A stretch of DNA of 64,000 nucleotides. Origin: Cardiobacterium hominis (GTDB lineage: Bacteria > Pseudomonadota > Gammaproteobacteria > Cardiobacteriales > Cardiobacteriaceae). Shown piece after piece: positions 1 through 6,171 of the stretch. The notes beneath the pieces were generated by a model. The model saw only the letters and a list, made by a program, of their open reading frames with translations, had not been told where the DNA came from and made no database searches. The stretch's first letter is position 1. The number at the start of each line of letters is the position of its first letter. Where the stretch lies: contig NZ_LR134365.1 in assembly GCF_900637305.1 (NCBI RefSeq), positions 1,357,501 through 1,421,500 on the forward strand. Reading direction: 5' to 3'. The position numbers and the translations under genes were made by a program.

Positions 1-723
1 CGCTTCGCCTTCGCCGGAGAGGCGGATGCGGTCACCGTTATCCACACCTGCCGGGATGTTCACGTTCAGGGTTTTTTGTTGTTTGACGCGGCCGTCACCG
101 TGGCAGTCGGTGCAGGGGTTTTCGATGATTTGGCCTTTGCCGCCGCATTGCGGGCAGGCTTGGGCGATGGAGAAGAAGCCTTGTTGCATGCGCACTTGGC
201 CGCTTCCGTTGCAGCCGGGGCAGTTGCGTTTGACGGATTTTTCGGTGGCGCCGGTGCCGCTACAGTTTTTGCAGCGGACGTAGGTCGGGATGCGGATGCG
301 TTTTTCGCCGCCGTTCACGGCTTCTTCGAGGGAGAGGTCGAGTTCGTAGGCGAGGTCATGGCCGCGCGCCTGTTGTTGGCGGGCACCACCGCGGTTGCGT
401 CCGCCGCCGAAGATGTCGCCGAAGATGTCGCCGAAGATGTCGGCGTTGAAGCCGCCCGCGCCGAAGCCACCGAAGCCGCCACCGGCGCCGTTTCCGCTGA
501 CGGCGTCGTAGCCGTAGCGGTCGTAGTGGGCGCGTTTTTGTTCGTCGGAGAGGATGTCGTAGGCGGCTTTGGCTTCTTTGAATTTGGCTTCGGCTTCTTC
601 GCGGTTGTCCGGGTTGCGGTCCGGGTGGTATTTCATCGCCAGTTTGCGGAACGCTTTTTTGATGTCGTCCTGGCTGGCGGTTTTGGCGACGCCGAGGATG
701 TTGTAGAGGTCTTTTTCTGCCAT
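1..723 (-). CDS. dnaJ: Chaperone protein DnaJ (N-terminal 241 codons, cut by window edge)
   Basis: DnaJ is the Hsp40 co-chaperone that delivers substrates to DnaK and stimulates its ATPase in the cytoplasm. The translation starts [12 protein letters not shown]. It has a J domain with the HPD motif at residues 33-35, then a Gly/Phe-rich linker containing three DIFG repeats. Four zinc-binding CxxCxGxG motifs follow ([32 protein letters not shown]) and the beginning of the substrate-binding region ([16 protein letters not shown]). The frame is open to base 1, so the C-terminus lies outside the window. The ATG at 721-723 begins right at the J domain. It sits downstream of dnaK on the same strand, but about 600 bases of repeat-rich DNA separate them. 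Confidence 0.97.
   Translation of the reverse strand, partial: MAEKDLYNILGVAKTASQDDIKKAFRKLAMKYHPDRNPDNREEAEAKFKEAKAAYDILSDEQKRAHYDRYGYDAVSGNGAGGGFGGFGAGGFNADIFGDIFGDIFGGGRNRGGARQQQARGHDLAYELDLSLEEAVNGGEKRIRIPTYVRCKNCSGTGATEKSVKRNCPGCNGSGQVRMQQGFFSIAQACPQCGGKGQIIENPCTDCHGDGRVKQQKTLNVNIPAGVDNGDRIRLSGEGEA
409..444. repeat. Three tandem 12-bp units inside dnaJ
   Basis: The unit GAAGATGTCGCC occurs three times in a row (the last unit differs by one base). On the coding strand it gives three Asp-Ile-Phe-Gly steps in the Gly/Phe-rich linker of DnaJ. Unit length is a multiple of three, so copy-number change would keep the frame. Confidence 0.85.
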
Positions 724-747
724 TTTTGTGTGGGTGATGGAAAAGGG

Positions 748-788
748 CGGGTTGCTGATGCCACCGGCGGGGTGGTTTCAGCAACCCG
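748..788 (-). promoter_or_regulatory. Hairpin in the dnaJ leader
   Basis: Perfect 11-bp arms CGGGTTGCTGA (748-758) and TCAGCAACCCG (778-788) enclose a 19-base loop that itself contains CCACC/GGTGG. On the dnaJ strand the stem is followed by CCCTTTTCC and then the dnaJ start about 25 bases on. It could be an attenuator, an RNA-processing site or a leaky terminator between dnaK and dnaJ; the sequence alone does not decide. Confidence 0.55.
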
Positions 789-923
789 TCCTGGGGACGG
801 GGTTGGGTTGGTAACGGAATTTGGGTATTTACGTTACCCGGTATTTTTTATGGTTCGCACACGTTGTAAACCGTATTAGGGAAAACGATAGTCAACGCTT
901 CAACCCCCTCCCCTGCAAAGCGG

Positions 924-1137
924 CACTACTGTCCGGAATATTTTTTTGGATGAAATTCTTTTTAAAACAGTATGATTTATACAGATTCCCCCGTAATAAC
1001 GCGCCATATCACACCTCAAAAAGCTGCTTTTGAGCACTATTTTGGGGTGCCTGACGCATCGCACGCGGTTCTGTATGGTGATTATTCACATGATTTATAA
1101 GCATTTTATCAACCAAAAATTATTCCGGACACTAGTG
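924..1137. mobile_element. MITE-like element with ~30-bp terminal inverted repeats and 11-bp target duplication
   Basis: The ends read CACTACTGTCCGGAATA and, in reverse complement from the right, CACTAGTGTCCGGAATA, with similarity continuing for about 30 bases (TTTTTGG, TGA). The element is flanked by a perfect direct repeat CTGCAAAGCGG (913-923 and 1138-1148). Removing the element and one copy restores an uninterrupted G-rich palindrome like the others in this window. The inside is AT-rich, contains a CTCAAAA/TTTTGAG hairpin and has no transposase-like reading frame. The family is not recognised; a 10-13 bp duplication is typical of some IS4-family elements, which is only a hint. Confidence 0.75.
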
Positions 1138-1168
1138 CTGCAAAGCGGGGGAGGGTTGGGGAGGGGGT
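1138..1168. repeat. G-rich palindromic repeat, right half (split by the MITE)
   Basis: Together with 901-923 this forms the interrupted palindrome CCCCTCCCC-TGCAAAGC-GGGGGAGGG. The + strand has four G-runs (1147-1151, 1153-1155, 1158-1161, 1163-1167) with loops of 1, 2 and 1 bases, a textbook G-quadruplex pattern. Confidence 0.7.
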
Positions 1169-1226
1169 GTACGCAATTCGCATAGCGGCAATATTGGCTA
1201 TTTGTCGCTCCGCGGGGTGTTTGCTG

Positions 1227-1262
1227 CCCTCACCCCAACCCTCTCCCACAGGGAGAGGGGGC
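1227..1262. repeat. G-rich palindromic repeat, inverted copy near dnaK 3' end
   Basis: Reads CTCACCCCAACCCTCTCCC followed by a short loop and GGGAGAGGGGG. It is an inverted relative of the copy at 1138-1168. The minus strand has four G-runs (complement of 1227-1229, 1233-1236, 1239-1241, 1245-1247). The CTCTCCC/GGGAGAG stem could also act in dnaK 3'-end formation. Confidence 0.65.
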
Positions 1263-1329
1263 TTTCAGTGGTTTTTCGAACTTTCGTTTCCTGATTGGGT
1301 TTGCATGTTCACAGTGCGGTTTACGCTTG

Positions 1330-3258
1330 TTATTTGTCGTCTTTGACTTCCTGGAAGTCGGCATCGACGACGTTGTCGTCTTTCGGTGCGCTGTCGCTGT
1401 TGCCGCCCGCGCTGGCGCCTGCTGCCGCGCCTTCGCCGCTCATTTTGTTGTAGGCTTTTTGCATGACCGGGCCGGCAGCGTTCATCAGCGCTTCGCTCTT
1501 GGCGTTGATGTCTTCGACGCTGCCTTTGTCTATCGCTTCTTTCAGCGCTTTGGTGGCATCGTCAATCGCGCTTTTTTCGTCGGCGGTGACTTCGTCGCCA
1601 AGGTCGGCTACGGCTTTTTCGATGTTGTGAATCATGGATTCGGCGTTGTTGCGCGCGCTGACTTTTTCCTGGAAGGCTTTGTCTTCTTCGGCGTGCGCTT
1701 CGGCGTCTTTCACCATGCGCTGTACTTCGTCTTCGGAGAGGCCGGAGCTGGCTTTGATGATGATGGATTGTTCTTTGCCGGTTTTTTTGTCTTTGGCCGA
1801 GACGTTCAGGATGCCGTTGGCGTCGATGTCGAAGCTGACTTCGATTTGCGGCATGCCGCGCGGTGCGGGCTCAATGCCGGCAAGGTCGAAGCGGCCGAGC
1901 GATTTGTTGCCGCTCGCCTGTTGGCGTTCGCCTTGCAGGACGTGGATGGTCACGGCGGACTGGTTGTCTTCGGCGGTGGAGAACACTTGCGACGCGGTGG
2001 TCGGGATGGTGGTGTTCTTTTCGATCAGTTTGGTCATGACGCCGCCCATGGTTTCGATGCCGAGCGAGAGCGGGGTAACGTCCAGGAGGAGGATGTCTTT
2101 GACGTCGCCGCCGATGACGCCGCCCTGGATGGCCGCACCGAGGGCGACGGCTTCGTCCGGGTTCACGTCTTTGCGCGGCTCTTTGCCGAAGAAGTTTTTC
2201 ACGGTTTCTTGGACTTTCGGCATGCGGGTCTGGCCGCCGACGAGGATGACGTCGTGGATGTCTTTGGCAGACAGGCCTGCGTCTTTCAGCGCTTGACGGC
2301 AAGGCTCCAGGGTGCGCTCAATCAGCTCGCCCACGAGTGATTCCAGTTTGGCGCGGGTCATTTTGATGTTGAGGTGTTTCGGCCCGGAGGCGTCGGCGGT
2401 GATGTAGGGCAGGTTGATTTCGGTCTGCTCGCTGGAAGAGAGTTCGATTTTTGCTTTTTCTGCCGCTTCTTTCAGGCGTTGCAGGGCGAGTGAGTCTTTG
2501 GAGAGGTCAATGCCGCTGTCTTTTTTGAATTCGGCGACGAGGTAGTCGATGATGCGCGCGTCAAAGTCTTCCCCGCCAAGGAAGGTGTCGCCGTTGGTGG
2601 AGAGTACTTCAAATTGTTGTTCGCCTTCGAGGTCAACGGTTTCGATGATGGAGATGTCGAAGGTGCCGCCACCGAGGTCATAGACGGCGATTTTCGCGTC
2701 GCGCGCGCCACGGTCCATGCCGTAGGCCAGGGCGGCTGCGGTCGGTTCGTTGATGATGCGCTTGACGTTCAGCCCGGCGATGCGGCCGGCGTCTTTGGTT
2801 GCCTGGCGCTGGCTGTCGTTGAAGTAGGCAGGCACGGTGATGACGGCGTCGGTAATTTTTTCGCCGAGGAAGTCTTCCACCGTTTTTTTCATTTTCATCA
2901 AAACGCGCGCGGACACTTCCGGCGGGGCCATTTTTTTGTCCACCGCTTCTACCCAGGCGTCGCCGTTGTCGGCCTTGACGATTTTGTAGGGGACGAGGTT
3001 GATGTCTTTCTGTACTTCTTTTTCGTCGAAGCGGCGGCCAATCAGACGCTTGATGGCGTAGAGGGTGTTTTTCGGGTTGGTAACCGCCTGGCGTTTCGCC
3101 GGTTGGCCGACCAGCACTTCGCCGTCGTCGGTGAAGGCGACGATAGACGGCGTGGTGCGCGCGCCTTCGGCGTTTTCGATGACGCGCGGCTTGTCGCCGT
3201 CCATGATGGATACGCATGAGTTGGTGGTACCGAGGTCAATACCGATAATTTTAGCCAT
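1330..3258 (-). CDS. dnaK: Chaperone protein DnaK (Hsp70)
   Basis: DnaK is the main cytoplasmic Hsp70; it binds exposed hydrophobic peptides under ATP control, with DnaJ and GrpE as partners. The 642-residue protein begins [14 protein letters not shown] and carries the Hsp70 signatures [10 protein letters not shown]-type (here [15 protein letters not shown]) and [14 protein letters not shown]. The usual C-terminal lid region ends in an acidic tail ([16 protein letters not shown]). An in-frame ATG 15 bases upstream exists. I chose the ATG at 3256-3258 because it gives the conserved N-terminus and is preceded by GGAG at a good distance. It follows grpE on the same strand and has its own heat-shock-like promoter. 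Confidence 0.98.
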   Translation of the reverse strand: MAKIIGIDLGTTNSCVSIMDGDKPRVIENAEGARTTPSIVAFTDDGEVLVGQPAKRQAVTNPKNTLYAIKRLIGRRFDEKEVQKDINLVPYKIVKADNGDAWVEAVDKKMAPPEVSARVLMKMKKTVEDFLGEKITDAVITVPAYFNDSQRQATKDAGRIAGLNVKRIINEPTAAALAYGMDRGARDAKIAVYDLGGGTFDISIIETVDLEGEQQFEVLSTNGDTFLGGEDFDARIIDYLVAEFKKDSGIDLSKDSLALQRLKEAAEKAKIELSSSEQTEINLPYITADASGPKHLNIKMTRAKLESLVGELIERTLEPCRQALKDAGLSAKDIHDVILVGGQTRMPKVQETVKNFFGKEPRKDVNPDEAVALGAAIQGGVIGGDVKDILLLDVTPLSLGIETMGGVMTKLIEKNTTIPTTASQVFSTAEDNQSAVTIHVLQGERQQASGNKSLGRFDLAGIEPAPRGMPQIEVSFDIDANGILNVSAKDKKTGKEQSIIIKASSGLSEDEVQRMVKDAEAHAEEDKAFQEKVSARNNAESMIHNIEKAVADLGDEVTADEKSAIDDATKALKEAIDKGSVEDINAKSEALMNAAGPVMQKAYNKMSGEGAAAGASAGGNSDSAPKDDNVVDADFQEVKDDK

Positions 3259-3303
3259 ATGTATAAACTCCAAATTTCAAATTAAAACGTTTGCTGACAA
3301 CCT

Positions 3304-3331
3304 AAGTGGGGCGGCTTGTCCTGATTTCAAG
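3304..3331 (-). promoter_or_regulatory. Sigma-32-like promoter for dnaK, overlapping the end of grpE
   Basis: On the minus strand CTTGAAA (complement of 3325-3331) and CCCCACTT (complement of 3304-3311) are separated by 13 bases. This is close to the heat-shock sigma-32 pattern CTTGAA-N13-17-CCCCATNT. The -35 element overlaps the grpE stop codon and the site lies about 45 bases before the dnaK start. Confidence 0.7.
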
Positions 3332-3917
3332 ATTGCGGCGGATTTTTCTGCGCGCCATCGGCAACGATGACCTGCGCGGCGCGAATCACCCGCCCGTTTA
3401 ACAAATAACCCTTCTGCGCCACGTGCAGAATCGTGTTCGGCTCGGCGTCGGGGCTGGGGATGGCAGAAAGCGCCTGATGCCGCTCCGGGTCGAGCTTCTC
3501 GCCGACCGGGTTGATTTCCGTGATGCCGTTTTTCTCCAGCGTTTCCAACAGCAGCTTGAGCGTCATCGCCGAACCGGCAATGAACTGCTCCAGCGCCTGC
3601 TTGCCCTCCGCTTCGTGCGCTTTTGCTGCGTCCAGGCCGAGGGTGAGCGAATCCAGCACCGGCAACAAATCGCGCACCAACTTCTCGCTGCCGTATTTCA
3701 GCGCGCTTTCCTTCTCGCGCTCAAAACGCTTGCGCAAATTGTCCTGATCGGCGCGCTCGCGCAGCACCGCGTTTTTCAGCTCGGCGACTTGCGCGGTGAG
3801 CGCCTCAATTTCCGCCTCGCGCGTGTCAATCAACGGCGCTTCCGTTTCGGCGGCAGGCGGCGCGGCGGGCGACTCGTCGGACGGCGGGACGTCGTGTATC
3901 ATCTCGTCATCAATCAT
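3327..3917 (-). CDS. grpE: Nucleotide exchange factor GrpE
   Basis: GrpE releases ADP from DnaK and resets the chaperone cycle. The 196-residue product has an acidic N-terminus, a coiled-coil region (REAEIEALTAQVAELKNAVL, then RADQDNLRKRFEREKE) and the C-terminal beta domain ending with VAQKGYLLNGRVIRAAQVIV, which matches the GrpE signature. The open frame extends 72 codons upstream, but that part is a translated repeat. I chose the ATG at 3915-3917 because AGAGG sits just before it and the protein then has normal family length. It is the first gene of the grpE-dnaK-dnaJ run. Confidence 0.96.
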   Translation of the reverse strand: MIDDEMIHDVPPSDESPAAPPAAETEAPLIDTREAEIEALTAQVAELKNAVLRERADQDNLRKRFEREKESALKYGSEKLVRDLLPVLDSLTLGLDAAKAHEAEGKQALEQFIAGSAMTLKLLLETLEKNGITEINPVGEKLDPERHQALSAIPSPDAEPNTILHVAQKGYLLNGRVIRAAQVIVADGAQKNPPQS

Positions 3918-3954
3918 AAAAACCTCTCTGGCATGACAAAAAACAGTTTTTCCG

Positions 3955-3983
3955 ACATGAAGGCAGGCCGTCAAAAAATCAAG
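3955..3983 (-). promoter_or_regulatory. Possible sigma-32-like promoter for grpE
   Basis: On the minus strand CTTGAT (complement of 3978-3983), 15 bases, then CTTCATGT (complement of 3955-3962). Both boxes are partial matches to the heat-shock consensus, and the spacing and position about 40 bases before the grpE ATG fit. The match is weaker than the one for dnaK. Confidence 0.4.
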
Positions 3984-3991
3984 GCGGCGAA

Positions 3992-6130
3992 GTGAAAAAA
4001 CTACATATCTCCCGCTGTCAATGTCGGAAACCCGCATCCCGCAAACAGCCAAACAGCCCCCTCCCCCAGCGGGGGAGGGCGGGGACGGGGTTTGTCCGCA
4101 TACTGCGCGCTGCAATACGCCAGCGGACAGCAAAATCCGCGCTGGCGTTCCTTCTCCTCACCGCCCTCAGCGCGCACGCCATCACCCTCGAACTCGCCCT
4201 GGACGGACAAATCCACGGCGTCCCTGTGGATAACCTGCAACTGCGCGCGGAAAGCGACGACTACCAACACTGGCGCGTCAGCGGCCAACTGCCCGCCACC
4301 CGCCTTGCCGGTTCACCGCTGAAAAACACCGTCCTTGACGCGCAACTGCGCCGCGACGGCGACCACCTCGCCATCGAAACCCTCGCCCTGCGCAGCCAGC
4401 GCGGCAAAACCCCGCTGCACCTCAACGCCGACCGTATCCTCCTGCAAAACCTGCTGCGCGGCGAGCTTCGGCTCCCGCCCGGCGCGAAGCTGCGCCTGCA
4501 AGCGGGCAAACACACCCTGCAAACCACCTTGAGCGCGGCAAACGGCAGCGCGCATCTCGCCGCCGACCTGCCGCTCGCCCTCGTACAAACCCTGCTGAAC
4601 GCGCGCGGCATCCAGACCGGCGGCAGCCTGCGTCCCGACCTCACCCTGCGCCAAACCGCCGACGGCCTGCGCCTCACCGGTAGCGTCGCCCTGGACGACC
4701 TCCGCTACAACAGCGCCGATAGCCTGCAAGCCGCCGAACACCTCGGCGGCAGCGCCACCCTCGACCTGCACCAACAGGGCGAGCGCTGGCAGGGCGACAT
4801 CCGCCTGCACCTCGACCGCGGCGAAATCCTCATCACCCCCTACTACCTCAAACTGGACGGCGCACCCATCGACCTCAGCGCCCGCCTTGACAGCCAACCT
4901 GGCCGCCTCACCCTGCGCGAGCTCACCCTTGACGACGGCAAAACCCACGCCCGCGCCGACCTCGACTGGAATACCGCACAAAAGCGCCTGACCGCCCTCA
5001 CCCTGCACCAACTGAGCGGCGACGCCGACAACCTCTACCGCCGCTACCTCAAACCCATGCTGGGCGACGGCCTCTTTGGCGACGCCGAACTCAAAGGCAG
5101 CCTCTACCTGCGCGGCAACTACCGCGACGGCAAAATCGGCGAACTCGCCGTCGTCCTCCACCACATCGACATCGAAGACCGCCAGGGACGCTACCAACTG
5201 CACGACCTTGACGGCCAGGCGGGCAACAACGGCGCACCCTCGCGCCTCACCCTCGCCGGGGCACGCTGGCACAAACTGCCGGTGGGCGCGCTGCGCGCCG
5301 AACTGCGCTGGAACGCCGCGGGCGTTACCCTGGAAAAACCGCTGCACATCCCGCTGCTTGACGGCGGCATCACCATCCACCGCCTCGCGCCACAGGGCGA
5401 CAACTACAAAATCAGCGCCCAAATCGAACCCATCAGCCTCGCCCATCTGGGCGAAGCGCTGGACACCGTGCGCTTTCGCGGCATGATCAGCGGCACCCTG
5501 CCCGACATCCGCCTCGCCCGCGACGGCCTGCAACTGCGCCAACCGGTCAACGTCGCCCTCTTTGATGGCAACATCCAGATCGAACAACTGCACATCAGCC
5601 GCTTCTTCAGCAACGCGCCGCTTGCCGTTTTCAACCTCAGCCTGCACCGCCTCGACCTGCAACAACTGACCAACGCCTTCGGCATCGGCGAAATCGAAGG
5701 GCGCATCGAAGGCAGCGCCGAAGACGTCGTCCTCACCAATTGGCGGCCACAATACTTCCGCGCCCGCCTGCAAACCCCGGCGCAAAACCCCGGACGGCGG
5801 CGCATCAGCCACGAAGCGGTGGCCTACCTCTCGCGCGCCAGCGACGGCGGCAGCAACCTCATGGTCAGCCAATTCATCCGCGTGCTAAACCGCTTCCCCT
5901 ACGACAAACTCGGCTTCAGCGGCGAACTCGCGAACGGCGTGCTGAAACTCGACGGCATCGCCCCCGCCGCCGACGGACAAAACGGCTACTACCTCGTCAA
6001 AGGCCGCGGCGTGCCGCATCTGGACATCATCGGCCACACCCGCGAAATCGACTGGGCAGAACTGCTCAACCGCCTGAAAAGCGCGAGCGAAAGCGAAGGC
6101 GCGCAGGTAGAAAGCAAATTGGGACAATAA
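3992..6130 (+). CDS. YdbH/AsmA-like periplasmic envelope protein
   Basis: A 712-residue protein rich in beta-strand-like repeats. A hydrophobic segment (ALAFLLLTALSAHA, around residues 50-63) looks like a signal sequence or anchor. The C-terminal part with YDKLGFSGELANGVLKLDG and GYYLVKGRGVPHLDIIGHTREIDW resembles the end of YdbH-type proteins, relatives of the AsmA/TamB bridges proposed to move lipids across the periplasm. That role here is inference from family resemblance. The only start codon before the hydrophobic segment is GTG at 3992, so the first ~45 residues include a translated copy of the G-rich palindrome (4056-4090). Divergent from grpE; comEC follows after 41 bases. Confidence 0.7.
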   Translation: MKKLHISRCQCRKPASRKQPNSPLPQRGRAGTGFVRILRAAIRQRTAKSALAFLLLTALSAHAITLELALDGQIHGVPVDNLQLRAESDDYQHWRVSGQLPATRLAGSPLKNTVLDAQLRRDGDHLAIETLALRSQRGKTPLHLNADRILLQNLLRGELRLPPGAKLRLQAGKHTLQTTLSAANGSAHLAADLPLALVQTLLNARGIQTGGSLRPDLTLRQTADGLRLTGSVALDDLRYNSADSLQAAEHLGGSATLDLHQQGERWQGDIRLHLDRGEILITPYYLKLDGAPIDLSARLDSQPGRLTLRELTLDDGKTHARADLDWNTAQKRLTALTLHQLSGDADNLYRRYLKPMLGDGLFGDAELKGSLYLRGNYRDGKIGELAVVLHHIDIEDRQGRYQLHDLDGQAGNNGAPSRLTLAGARWHKLPVGALRAELRWNAAGVTLEKPLHIPLLDGGITIHRLAPQGDNYKISAQIEPISLAHLGEALDTVRFRGMISGTLPDIRLARDGLQLRQPVNVALFDGNIQIEQLHISRFFSNAPLAVFNLSLHRLDLQQLTNAFGIGEIEGRIEGSAEDVVLTNWRPQYFRARLQTPAQNPGRRRISHEAVAYLSRASDGGSNLMVSQFIRVLNRFPYDKLGFSGELANGVLKLDGIAPAADGQNGYYLVKGRGVPHLDIIGHTREIDWAELLNRLKSASESEGAQVESKLGQ
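4056..4090. repeat. G-rich palindromic repeat inside the YdbH-like reading frame
   Basis: Reads CCCCCTCCCCCAGCGGGGGAGGG and continues with two more G-runs, giving four runs on the coding strand (4071-4075, 4077-4079, 4081-4084, 4087-4090). It is read as Pro-Leu-Pro-Gln-Arg-Gly-Arg-Ala-Gly-Thr-Gly in the N-terminal extension. Confidence 0.8.
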
Positions 6131-6171
6131 CACCATGAAACGGCAAAACCCGCCGCGCCAAACCCTTTGAC

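Larger units (their letters stand above)
724..1329. other. 606-bp dnaK-dnaJ intergenic region, repeat-rich
   Basis: No credible gene lies here. From dnaJ outwards it holds a strong hairpin (748-788), a smaller inverted repeat GGTAACG/CGTTACC (810-838), a G-rich palindromic repeat split by a 214-bp MITE-like element (924-1137), and a second inverted copy of the G-rich repeat near the dnaK stop (1227-1262). In many relatives dnaK and dnaJ are much closer, so most of this spacing looks like accumulated repeats. Confidence 0.8.

Noticed and set aside
76-879. Long + strand open frame opposite dnaJ (267 codons)
   Set aside because: The minus strand encodes an unmistakable DnaJ with HPD and zinc motifs. 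High GC produces long shadow frames, and the + product has only low-complexity Val/Ala/Asp/Phe sequence.
821-1033. Small frame overlapping the MITE as a possible transposase remnant
   Set aside because: 70 codons without DDE or other transposase features, crossing the element border.
1327-2340. Long + strand open frame opposite dnaK (337 codons)
   Set aside because: Shadow of dnaK; no recognisable motifs and no ribosome-binding site.
3961-3980. GGCCGTCAAAA as a Neisseria-type DNA uptake sequence
   Set aside because: It does not match GCCGTCTGAA, and I saw no enriched uptake-sequence word across the window.
4313-5872. 519-codon minus-strand frame opposite the YdbH-like gene
   Set aside because: The + strand product has a signal segment and family motifs; the minus product is Ala/Val/Gly/Gln-rich without domain features.
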